Of a stretch of 10,786 nt of DNA, positions 1-6,570 are shown one piece after another. This DNA comes from JACVRM01 sp046262315. GTDB taxonomy: Bacteria; Actinomycetota; Thermoleophilia; Gaiellales; Gaiellaceae. Location of the stretch: NCBI GenBank assembly GCA_046262315.1, contig JBHEMZ010000137.1, positions 1 through 10,786 of the forward strand, read 5' to 3'. Both the position numbers and the translations under genes were made by a program. Below the pieces are notes generated by a model. The model saw nothing but the letters and a program-made list of their open reading frames with translations. It did not search any database and was not told the origin of the DNA. How positions within the stretch are numbered: the first letter of the stretch is position 1; each line of letters starts with the position of its first letter.

Positions 1-1580
1 GTGTGGCGCCAGTGCCAGCGCACGTCGTCGTGCTTGCGGGTAACCGTGTAGACCGGCTTACGGTTCGGGCCGCTGAGGATGGCCTGTAGCGTGGCTTTCA
101 TGTAGATCGGGGCTAGACCGGCGACCATGATCCGTTGGCGCCAGAGGGCGCGTATGGGGAACCGTTGGCGGCGCCGGCGGTCGTGGAAGGGGTGGTTGAC
201 AACCAGCAGCCAGATCTCGGTGGCCAGGACCAACGGCAGCATGTGCACGGCGTAGCCGAGGGCGGTGGCGTGCAGCGGCGTCCACCCCAGCATCGCCAAC
301 GCTAGGCTCGGGATGTACACCAGGCTCGTGAACGCGTTGAGATAGAAGACGAGCATCTCGGTGAACTGCAGGCGCTGTCTCAGCCCGAGGCCCTTCAGCC
401 GCCCCCAGACGACCAGGCGCACGGTGTCGATCGCCCATGTGCCTCGCTGCTTGTAGACGTTGCAAATGTCCTCGGGTGAGTGCTGGCTGACCGCCCCGAT
501 GATCGGCAGGTAGAGCCCGCGCCACCCCCGCCGCAGCGCCTCCACGCCCGACTGGACGTCCTCGACGAGGTTCCAGGTCGGGAACTCCCCGATGTCGCGC
601 AGCGCCGCGCGGCGCCACACGACCCCCGATCCGCACGGGAAGACAGCGTTTGACGCGTTGTTCGCGAGCATCTGGCCGCGGTAGAACATCGACTCGCGAT
701 TGTTAAACGGATCGCCGGGGCTGACCTCCGCCTCCTTGATCGTCTGCACGAACGCCAAGCGCTCCTCAGCGACGAGCTGGCCAACCGCCTGGCGCAAGAA
801 ACTGTTGCTGCCGAGCTCGTCGTCAGCATCCCGGGTCTCCACGAACGCCAGGTCCGGGTGCCACAGATCCAGCATCGCCAGCGCAGCATTGAGGTTCCCG
901 GCCTTGGCCGCGCCGCCGCGGCCCGCCGCGAAGCGCGGCGGCGGTGAAACGTAGACCACCGGCAGGGTCGCCACCGCCGCCGCGAGCCGCGCATCGTGGC
1001 CGTCATCGCTGACCACCACGGTCAACCGATCAGCGGGCCAATCCTGCTCCAGCACCGAGACGATCGTGCGCAGAACCATCGGAACCGGCTCACCGCATGT
1101 CGGGATGATCACCCCGACATGCGGCTCGGCACCCGACGCGACCGGCCGTCGCAGCGGAACCCGACGCGACCAGGCATTCCAAACCGCCAGCACGGCGTAC
1201 CCCATCGAGAACAGGTTCGCCGCCGCGAACGGCCACGCCAGCCACGCCGCCTTCTGGTTGAGCGACATGAGCATCCACGGCAGGTAGAACAACACCGTGG
1301 CGAGCAACACCAGCCCAGCCAGCCGGACGCGTCCCTGATCAGACACAAGCGGAAAATCATCGCCGAACGCACGAGCCCCCACCGCGGTAGGAGCCGACAC
1401 AGCAGGCTCGACCGCCACACCAGCCCCGCCTGCCGGCAGGTCCGGCGCGGGGACGATCAACGCTGAAGACACTTCACGAGCACGAGCCGCGTCAGAGCGA
1501 CCGTGACTTTCGTCCGGCCAGGAAACACGGTCAAGAGCCGGAGGCAGCCTCTCGGCTACCGGATCGAGTAGACCGGTCAC
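1..1580 (-). CDS. Membrane GT2 glycosyltransferase, cellulose-synthase-like (3' end outside window)
   Basis: Processive-type family 2 glycosyltransferase that would use a nucleotide-sugar to make an envelope or extracellular polysaccharide at the inner membrane. The open frame gives about 526 residues before the window edge. Residues 1-80 are hydrophilic and low in complexity. Two membrane helices follow (about 87-105 and 112-134), then the catalytic domain with PTCGEP (160-165), SDDG (191-194), RDADDE (250-255) and VED (339-341), and QRGTW (378-382), which matches the family QxxRW motif except that Arg is Thr. Further hydrophobic helices follow, and the tail VTRKHDD-RWHWR is typical of cellulose-synthase-like proteins. 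I chose the GTG start at 1580 because a GGGGAAGGG stretch lies about 10 nt upstream; the frame stays open to an in-frame stop at 1632-1634. Substrate and product cannot be read from the sequence. The family is clear; cellulose itself is not established. Confidence 0.9.
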   Translation of the reverse strand, partial: MTGLLDPVAERLPPALDRVSWPDESHGRSDAARAREVSSALIVPAPDLPAGGAGVAVEPAVSAPTAVGARAFGDDFPLVSDQGRVRLAGLVLLATVLFYLPWMLMSLNQKAAWLAWPFAAANLFSMGYAVLAVWNAWSRRVPLRRPVASGAEPHVGVIIPTCGEPVPMVLRTIVSVLEQDWPADRLTVVVSDDGHDARLAAAVATLPVVYVSPPPRFAAGRGGAAKAGNLNAALAMLDLWHPDLAFVETRDADDELGSNSFLRQAVGQLVAEERLAFVQTIKEAEVSPGDPFNNRESMFYRGQMLANNASNAVFPCGSGVVWRRAALRDIGEFPTWNLVEDVQSGVEALRRGWRGLYLPIIGAVSQHSPEDICNVYKQRGTWAIDTVRLVVWGRLKGLGLRQRLQFTEMLVFYLNAFTSLVYIPSLALAMLGWTPLHATALGYAVHMLPLVLATEIWLLVVNHPFHDRRRRQRFPIRALWRQRIMVAGLAPIYMKATLQAILSGPNRKPVYTVTRKHDDVRWHWRH

Positions 1581-1655
1581 TGCGCGCCTATCCCTTCCCC
1601 GTAACAGGCGCCGCAGGGCGCGCGCCCAAAATCAAACCGACGTTAGCGCCGGTAA

Positions 1656-2092
1656 CTCAGCTTACCCCGCGGCTCCGCGAACGGCAAACTCGACGACGCG
1701 CGCCGCCTGCTCGAGGACGCCGCCGACCTGTTCGGCGCGAGCGGCGGCCGCTTCGAGGCGGCGCGGGCGCGTCAGGAGCTGGCGCGCGTGCTGTCGGCAC
1801 TCGGCGCCGGCACTGCTGCAGGCCGTGAGGCCCGCGCCGCCGCGGACGAGCTCGCCGCTCTCGGCGCCGCATCGCGCTCGTCGGAGCCCTCGGGCCTAGC
1901 CCCCGCGAGCTCGAGGTTCTTCGACTCGTCGCCCGCGGCCGCTCGAACCAGGAGATCGCGGCCGGGCTTTTTCTGAGCATCCGCACCGTCGAGCGCCACG
2001 TGTCGAACATCTACGACAAGATCGGCGCATCCGGGAAATCGGCCCGCGCCGCGGCGGCGTCGTACGCGAGGCCGGCGCAGACAGCGAACGGT
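1656..2092 (+). pseudogene. LuxR-family regulator, C-terminal remnant with frameshift
   Basis: Remnant of a large LuxR-type transcription regulator. The first part (1656 to about 1885) reads as helical TPR-like sequence rich in Ala, Arg and Leu (KLDDARRLLEDAADLF, then FEAARARQELARVL). The HTH domain follows in a different frame (1895 to about 2087): PSPRELEVLRLVARG, SNQEIA, LFLSIRTVERHVSNIYDKIG, the classic LuxR helix-turn-helix. The two halves cannot be joined without a frameshift near 1865-1895. The N-terminal ATPase and sensor part is absent: an in-frame stop at 1653-1655 precedes the fragment and the glycosyltransferase lies just beyond on the other strand. The frame runs past the expected C-terminus into unrelated sequence, so the 3' end is probably cut too. 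Non-functional as a full regulator. The HTH identification is firm; the exact ends are approximate. Confidence 0.8.
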
Positions 2093-2190
2093 CGAGTCGT
2101 GCACATCGCCTCCGGCCGTGAGACGCCTGCCCTCGAGTTCATCCTTGCGACCTGTGAACTTTCACCGGGACGACCCAGTCCTCGGTGTCT

Positions 2191-2592
2191 TCACGCGGTA
2201 CGCCGACTACAGCACCACTCTCGGGCCTGGATCGCGTCGACGAGTTCGGTTGGAGCGATGTGCTGGAGGTATCGGCTTGTCGTCGCCAGCGACGAATGCC
2301 CGAGTTGCGCCTGCACAAGGTCCATCGGCAGTCGCTCCCTCGCCAGCTCGGCTGCATGCGTGTGTCTGAACGTGTGTGGGTTGCACCGCTTCTCAATCCC
2401 CGCCCTGCTGGCTAATCGGGGAATCAGAGCGCCGACATACTGAGCACTCAACGGGCCACCTTGGAGCGTGCAGAACAAGGGCGATCTCCTTGTCACCTTT
2501 TCGAGTTGGGCGCGCTTCTCGATCCAGCGTTCCAACACAGCCATCGCCCCTGGATCGAGGCCAACCACGCGCCTCTTGTCTCCCTTGCCTCC
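2191..2592 (-). pseudogene. Tyrosine recombinase (phage-type integrase), C-terminal catalytic fragment
   Basis: C-terminal part of a site-specific tyrosine recombinase. Visible are the GKGDKRRVV strand pair (with the beta-hairpin Lys), the HTFRH box giving the H-x-x-R catalytic pair, GHSS giving the second His, and TSRYLQH with the nucleophilic Tyr, in the correct order and spacing. The first catalytic Arg and the whole N-terminal core-binding domain are missing. Upstream of about 2590 the same frame runs into sequence that belongs to the lamin-tail gene, so the ATG-like start inside the open frame (2676) is an accident of fusion. The stop is at 2191; the final residues after the Tyr helix look close to a native end. 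No tRNA gene or att duplication is visible nearby. It cannot catalyse strand exchange without the missing Arg. Confidence 0.85.
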
Positions 2593-3504
2593 GCGTCGCC
2601 CGTGTCCTTGCCGTTCGGGTTGCGGATCAGCGAGCCAGGCCACGGTGTTCGAGTCGGCGACCGTGTCGGGCAGCACGGTGCCCTCGACCCAGGTTGTAGG
2701 GCGTGCCGTCGATGGTGGCCGCGGTGATGGCGCCTTCGTACGAGAGCGCGTCGACGAGCGCGTGCGCTGCCGTGTCCACGATGGCCACCCCGTCGGGAGC
2801 GCCGTTCTGGAGGTCGACGTCGACCACGAGGTACCCGCCCGCGGCGAGCGTGCCGTCGAGCGCCTTGCCGCCGTACTCGGTGCTGTCGCCGCCGTTGACG
2901 TAGACGAGCGCGAGGCCGGTCAGGCTCGCGGCCGCCGTGCTCGTGTTGTGCAGCTCGACGAACCCGTACCCGTCGGCACCGACCTGGTCGTAGTCGACCT
3001 CGTTGATCACGAGCTTGGCCGTTCCGCCGGGCGGCGGCTCCTCCTCGCCCGCGACGGACGTCAGGTGATCGCGTCCGTCTCCGTGACGTCCACGTCCGTC
3101 TCGCCGTCCTTGCCGTCATGCGTCGTGCAGGGCAAGCCGTTCAGCTCGCCGATCGCCTCGAGCGGCGACCCAGGGTCGCCTTTCGGCCCCTGCGGCCCCG
3201 GGTTACCCGGCGCCCCGTCAGCGCCCTTCGGCCCTGCCGGCCCAACCGGCCCAGCAAGTCCGGCCGGTCCGGCGGGGCCCGTGGGCTCCGCATCGCCCTT
3301 CGGCCCCGGATCGCCTTTCGGACCCGCGTCGCCCTTGGGGCCGACGGTGTTCCACGAGAGCGGGAGCTCGTTCTTGCGGCACTTTCCGGCCACGCTGACG
3401 ACCCGGATGTAGCCGAGGGTCTTCGTGCGGCAGGCATTGATCGTCGAGGGCGGGTCGCCGGCGGCGTGCGCGAGCCCGGCCGTTGTCGCCAGGCACGCGA
3501 GTTG
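2590..3504 (-). pseudogene. Collagen-like plus lamin-tail-domain surface protein, decayed
   Basis: Remnant of a secreted surface protein. Reading on the minus strand: the end of a signal peptide (CLATTAGLAHA, about 3495-3463), a short domain with two Cys (INACRTKTLGYIRVV, then AGKCRKNELPLSW), a Gly-X-Y collagen-like stretch (3342-3169), a linker with GLPCTTHDGKDG, an acidic Pro-rich spacer, and a lamin-tail domain beginning VINEVDYDQVGADGYGFVEL and ending SNTVA..SLIRNPNGKDTGDAE. The frame changes three times, and each change is explained by one base in a short C or G run: a loss near 3064, a gain near 2688-2690 and a gain near 2640. The signal peptide start has been removed at about 3500-3505, where an IS3 fragment begins on the opposite strand. 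The C-terminus is cut at about 2590 by the integrase fragment. Domain calls are firm; the ancestral gene structure is inferred. Confidence 0.8.
3169..3342 (-). repeat. Collagen-like Gly-X-Y repeat
   Basis: About 19 Gly-X-Y triplets rich in GPK, GDA, GPA and GDP, encoded by imperfect 9-nt units. One triplet starts with Glu instead of Gly (EPT between GDA and GPA), which would break a triple helix. Bacterial collagen-like stretches of this type form rod-like stalks on secreted proteins. The repeat lies in a decayed gene. Confidence 0.85.
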
Positions 3505-3891
3505 GAGCTGCGCCGTCGCGGCGTCAAGGCCGGACGCGACCAGGTCGCCCGGGTGATGCGCCAGCACGGGATCGAAGGCAAGCTGCGCGGCCGCAAGAAG
3601 CGGACGACGATCCCGGACGAGGCGGCGGTCGGGCGGGCCCGCGACCTGCTGGAGCGTGACTTCGCTGCGACCGGCCCGAACGAGAAGTGGGTCTGCGACC
3701 TCACCTACCTGCGCACCTGGAACGGCTTCCTCTACCTGGCCTTCATCCTCGACTGCTCCAGCCGGATGATCGTCGGCTGGCAGCTCGCCACGCACATGCG
3801 CACCGAGCTCGTGCTCGACGCGCTCGAGATGGCCAACGGGCTACGTCGGCCAGACGCGGGCCTGATCGCACACAGCGACAGAGGCAGTCAG
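3505..3891 (+). pseudogene. IS3-family transposase OrfB fragment, truncated at both ends
   Basis: Internal fragment of an IS3-type DDE transposase. It begins in the HTH_21-like region (ELRRRGVKAGRDQVARVM), continues through GLRGRKK-like basic linker sequence and PNEKWVCDLTYLRT, where the first catalytic Asp is the GAC at 3697-3699, then FLYLAFILDCSSRMIVGW, and ends at IAHSDRGSQ, where the second catalytic Asp is at 3877-3879. The N-terminal third, OrfA and the region carrying the catalytic Glu are missing, so it is inactive. At its left end it abuts the signal peptide of the collagen-like gene on the opposite strand. At its right end the IS3 sequence stops right after GSQ and unrelated DNA begins. 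A longer open frame (3118-4464) covers it only because the flanks happen to lack stops. Confidence 0.85.
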
Positions 3892-3894
3892 GGC

Positions 3895-4022
3895 GGATTC
3901 AACTGGTCGTCGCAACACCTCGTGACGGAGGTGGTGCGCGATGGGTGGTGGCAAGCGTCAGCAGGCGATTCACGATCCAGGATTCGAATGGTCTGGCAGT
4001 GTTGTGACGTCGGCAGGATTCG
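3895..4022. mobile_element. Possible end or miniature remnant of a second insertion element
   Basis: Immediately after the truncated IS3 there are two imperfect inverted arms: GGATTCAACTGGTCGTCGCA with ACACC (3895-3919), and GTGTTGTGACGT continuing to GGATTC (3999-4019). Aligned as reverse complements they match at about 15 of 24 positions, with 11 of the 13 innermost matching. The left arm resembles, from memory, terminal sequences of actinobacterial insertion elements. The roughly 80 bases between hold no recognisable gene. This could equally be chance similarity. Confidence 0.25.
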
Positions 4023-4063
4023 AGACGGTTCGTCTCCGCTGCCGGTTCGGTCGCGGCTCATGG

Positions 4064-4510
4064 GCACCAAAGATGGAAGCGCGCGTCGACAGACAGCTGG
4101 GCGAGAACGGCTGGCACACCGGCGACGTTGTGGTCGCGTGGACGATCAGCGACCCCGAGTCAGCCGTTACGTCCACGCAGGGATGCGACCCGGTCACTCT
4201 CACGGCCGAGGCGGCCGGCACTACGCTCACGTGCACCGCGACCAGCGCCGGCGGCACGGCCAGCGAGAGCGTCACGATCAAGATCGACAAGATGCCGCCG
4301 CCTGTCGCCTGCTCGGCGGCACCGGCCACATTGTGGCCGCAGAACCACAAGCTCGTCGCGGTCACAGCGGATCTGCACGTGTCAGACGCACTCTTAGGCC
4401 TGAGCGGTTTCGTTCTCGACTCGGTCACGAGCAGCGAGGCCGACGCCGGACTCGGTTTCGATGACCGGCCGAATGACGTTCCAGCGTTCCTCCTCGGTAC
4501 CCAGACGTCG
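4064..4510 (+). pseudogene. Ig-like surface-protein domain fragment, plus copy
   Basis: Fragment of a repetitive extracellular adhesin-like protein. In one frame it reads KMEARVDRQLGENGW, TGDVVVAWTISDPES, GTTLTCTATSAGGTASESVT, then KIDKMPPPVACSA, LWPQNHKLVAV, and SSEADAGLGFDDRPNDVPAFLLG. This is the end of one beta-sandwich repeat (Cys-containing, with a TCTATSAGG strand) and the start of the next module, which begins with the LWPxNHKLV motif common in actinobacterial surface proteins. No signal peptide, start or anchoring region is present. Homology fades at about 4505-4510, after which the strand carries the antisense of a second copy of the same domain. The fold assignment is by motif memory and moderately sure; that it is a fragment is clear. 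Confidence 0.65.
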
Positions 4511-4672
4511 CCGGGCTGCTGCGCGCAGAGCGCGTACGTTGCCTGCGAGATCGCCGCCTGCGACACCGGCATCAGGCTCGCTGCTCGCGATGCCGTCCAG
4601 ACGGAAGCCGGCGGACCCGAACACCGCGTCTGCCACCCGAACTGTCGTCCTGACCGCGACGAGCTTGTGGTT
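4343..4672. repeat. Inverted repeat formed by the two Ig-like copies
   Basis: A perfect 22-bp pair lies at 4343-4364 and 4651-4672 (it starts AACCACAAGCTCG and encodes NHKLVAV on each strand). It is the best-conserved core of a longer, diverged inverted repeat made by the two oppositely oriented domain copies; about 286 bp separate the arms. The arms are coding-derived, not insertion-element ends. Confidence 0.8.
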
Positions 4673-4840
4673 CGGTGGCCACAGCCTGGCCGGCGAGGCG
4701 GCGCAGCTGACGGCCGGCGGTCTCTTATCGACCTTGACCGTGATCGTCGCGCTCGCTGTGCCGCCGCCGCTTGACGCTGTGCAGGTGAACGTCTTCCCCG
4801 GCGTGTCTATCGTCACTGTCGGGCTGGTTCTCCTCGTGCC
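4520..4840 (-). pseudogene. Ig-like surface-protein domain fragment, inverted copy
   Basis: Second copy of the domain found at 4064-4510, in opposite orientation. It reads VTIDTPGKTFTCTASSGGG, TASATITVKVDKRPP, SCAASPARLWPPNHKLVAV, then GSAGFRLDGIASSEPDAGV and GGDLAGNV. The same order of motifs occurs in the plus copy (TLTCTATSAGG, KIDKMPP, LWPQNHKLVAV, SSEADAG). The two differ at many residues, so they look like paralogous repeats of one or two multi-domain proteins rather than a recent duplication. The apparent start at 4816 is a GTG in the middle of a strand; coding-like sequence extends a few codons further. Homology ends near 4534-4520. The 3' end of the cyclase gene lies about 60 bp beyond its N-terminal side. 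Confidence 0.65.
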
Positions 4841-4897
4841 TCGCAGTTCCGCGTGCCCGCAGCTAGCCGGATGCTGGCTGCGGCGATACGGGGCCGC

Positions 4898-6262
4898 TTA
4901 GGCAGCTGCGCGGTCGGACTCGACCGCGTACAGCCGCCACTCGCCGGGGATGCCTTTGAGTGCTGCGACGCCGCGCTCGCTGAACTCGATTCCTGAGCCG
5001 GCAACGATGTCTTTGAGTGTTTGCGAAACGAGGACCTCACCGCCGTTCGCTTCGGCGGCGACGCGAGCACCAATGTGGACAGCGATTCCAGCGACCTTGC
5101 CGTCCGCTCTTTCGCACTCGCCGGTATGGAGTCCCGCACGTACGTCTAGACCGAGCTCGCGCAACTGCTCGACAATGGCGCGCGCACACCGGATCGCTCG
5201 AGCGGGCCCATCGAACACAGCGAAGAAGCCGTCACCTGCGGTGTCGATTTCGACACCCCCAAAGCGCGCCAGTTCAGTGCGGACGCGCGCGTGGTGCCGC
5301 TCCAGGACGCTTCGCCACGAGCGGTCGCCGAGCTGCGCAGCCTGCGCGGTTGACCCGACCAAGTCGGTGAAGAGCACGGTGGCGAGAACGCGGTCCGCCT
5401 CGGGAACTGGCCGCACGCCGGTGAGGAATTCTTCGATCTCAGCCAGGATGAGCTCCTGATCGGCGCTCAAAAACGGAGCGTGGGCGCTTCCGGGAAACGC
5501 GATGTATCGCCCAGCTTGAACGTGCTCTGCGATGTACCGGGTTGCGGGTGCGTTCTCGTCTCCTTGACGGGACATCGCAAGTGTCGGAGCGCTGATCAGC
5601 CGCAGCACCGGCCGCACGTCCATGTCACTGCCCATTCGGCACAGTGCATTGACCGCCCCCGGAGTAGCCGCCCGCCGGAAGTATCGTTTTGCCCAGCGCT
5701 TGACACGCTCTTCCTCGGATGGGGGCAGCCCCTCGGTTATCCCCCAGTCGTCGACCAGATCGAACGTGCCCTCGCGCCACTGACGCTCCAGTTCATCCGC
5801 AACGGCGTCGACCTGGTCGGGTGGCAGCCAGCCGTCTGGAAAGTCTGCGTCTTTAATCGCGCGCGGATAGCTCGCCCACAAAACCAGCGCCGTCGTCCGC
5901 TCGGGATACGTCGCGGCAAAAAGTAGACACATTGGGCCGCTCTCCGAATAGCCCAAAGACGCCGCTCGCTGCGACCCGGCCGCGTCCATCACCGCCCGAA
6001 CGTCATCCATCCGCCGCTCCAGATCTGGAAGCGCCGCCACAGAAACGGGGTCGGACAGGCCGGTACCTCGCTTGTCGAAAAGAATCAACCGCGAGAACCC
6101 CGCGAGCCGGTTGAGATATCGGGCCGCCAGCGGCTCCTCCCAAAGCAGTTCCAGATGCGTGACAAAGCCGCCGACGTAGACAAGGTCGATCGGCCCCTCG
6201 CCGACGACCTGGTAGGCAATGTTCACCTCACCACTACGCGCGTAGCGCGTATCAGGCTGCAC
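4898..6262 (-). CDS. Alpha/beta-hydrolase fused to class III adenylate/guanylate cyclase domain
   Basis: Two-domain protein of 454 residues. Residues 1-285 are an alpha/beta-hydrolase: VGGFVTHLE near the oxyanion region, nucleophile elbow GYSESG (Ser106), and SAHAPF with the catalytic His (261). Residues 290-445 are a class III nucleotide cyclase domain: VLFTDLVGST with metal Asp300, IDTAGDGFFAVF with Asp344, and VHIGAR with the transition-state Arg400. The architecture matches that known for Mycobacterium tuberculosis Rv1900c, an active adenylyl cyclase. The usual base-selecting Lys and Asp positions hold Asp340 and Lys389, and the usual Asn is His396, so substrate and activity are uncertain. 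I chose the GTG at 6262 (MQPDTRYARSG-type start) because GAAGA lies 8 nt upstream; a TTG at 6298 would add 12 residues. TAA stop at 4898. It appears intact, flanked by its own putative operator and terminator hairpins. Confidence 0.9.
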   Translation of the reverse strand: MQPDTRYARSGEVNIAYQVVGEGPIDLVYVGGFVTHLELLWEEPLAARYLNRLAGFSRLILFDKRGTGLSDPVSVAALPDLERRMDDVRAVMDAAGSQRAASLGYSESGPMCLLFAATYPERTTALVLWASYPRAIKDADFPDGWLPPDQVDAVADELERQWREGTFDLVDDWGITEGLPPSEEERVKRWAKRYFRRAATPGAVNALCRMGSDMDVRPVLRLISAPTLAMSRQGDENAPATRYIAEHVQAGRYIAFPGSAHAPFLSADQELILAEIEEFLTGVRPVPEADRVLATVLFTDLVGSTAQAAQLGDRSWRSVLERHHARVRTELARFGGVEIDTAGDGFFAVFDGPARAIRCARAIVEQLRELGLDVRAGLHTGECERADGKVAGIAVHIGARVAAEANGGEVLVSQTLKDIVAGSGIEFSERGVAALKGIPGEWRLYAVESDRAAA

Positions 6263-6280
6263 ACGCACGATCTTCGCGCT

Positions 6281-6305
6281 TGCTGGACATGTACACAAGC
6301 CAGCA
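6281..6305. promoter_or_regulatory. Candidate operator dyad upstream of the hydrolase-cyclase gene
   Basis: TGCTGG (6281-6286) and CCAGCA (6300-6305) form a dyad whose centre nearly coincides with an inner TGTACA palindrome (6290-6295). It lies 19-43 bp upstream of the chosen GTG start, where a repressor or activator site would be expected. No confident -35/-10 pair was identified. Confidence 0.3.
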
Positions 6306-6385
6306 GTCGCGAGGTGCTGGAGGAGCCCGCCCGACCTCCCTGAAGTGGCCGCGCTGAGAGCCCCTCTGCTGGCCGTCGAGCGCGA

Positions 6386-6404
6386 GCGCGGGATTCTCCC
6401 GCGC
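6386..6404 (-). terminator. Hairpin after the small reading frame, terminator-like
   Basis: A perfect 8-bp stem GCGCGGGA / TCCCGCGC with a TTC loop begins about 4 nt past the TAG that ends the 6409-6570 frame on the minus strand. There is no T-tract after it, as is common in GC-rich actinobacteria. It would separate the DUF998 unit from the cyclase gene. Confidence 0.45.
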
Positions 6405-6408
6405 CCGT

Positions 6409-6570
6409 CTACTTCTTCGGCTTGCGCCCTTTGAGCACGTGACTAACGGCCGCTCCCGTGGCGCCTGCCGCAGCCGCCGCGGCGATCTGCGTCACTGCCG
6501 CGGGGCGGAAGCTCTCGAGCCGCACCGCATCAAGTACAAGCCGCTCGTGCGCGCCTGACGACCGGTCTCC
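6409..6570 (-). CDS. Small unrecognised reading frame, possibly a gene remnant
   Basis: A 53-codon open stretch that directly continues the frame of the DUF998 gene after its TGA and ends with TAG at 6409. It reads GAHERLVLDAVRLESF, then an Ala-rich helix TQIAAAAAAGATGAAVSH, and a basic tail VLKGRKPKK. Third codon positions are strongly G/C, which favours real coding over chance. The only usual start is a GTG at 6525, giving 38 residues, with no convincing ribosome binding site. It could be a small membrane-associated peptide (Ala-rich helix with Lys-rich end), a C-terminal remnant of a lost gene, or a readthrough tail of DUF998. I do not recognise a family. Confidence 0.35.
   Translation of the reverse strand, partial: GDRSSGAHERLVLDAVRLESFRPAAVTQIAAAAAAGATGAAVSHVLKGRKPKK

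Noticed and set aside
58..1006. Arg/Ser-rich minus-strand frames at 58-636 and 395-1006
   Set aside because: They are shadows of the GT2 glycosyltransferase, whose true frame is open through the whole of 1-1631 and carries the catalytic motifs.
1616..1627. Perfect 12-bp palindrome GGGCGCGCGCCC upstream of the glycosyltransferase start
   Set aside because: Made only of G and C in a GC-rich genome, so it has little weight; no supporting promoter elements were seen.
2468..3412. 314-codon plus-strand frame with GPxGPxGP-like sequence near its end
   Set aside because: It is the antisense of the collagen-like/lamin-tail gene; the Gly/Pro pattern on this strand comes from the complementarity of Gly and Pro codons. 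No start site or domain supports it.
3505..3795. N-terminal half of the minus-strand frame 3061-3795
   Set aside because: This part is antisense to the IS3 transposase; the real collagen-like sequence begins only at about 3504.
3892..4063. Extension of the IS3 open frame beyond GSQ to 4464
   Set aside because: The IS3 homology stops at about 3891; what follows is an absence of stops, not transposase sequence.
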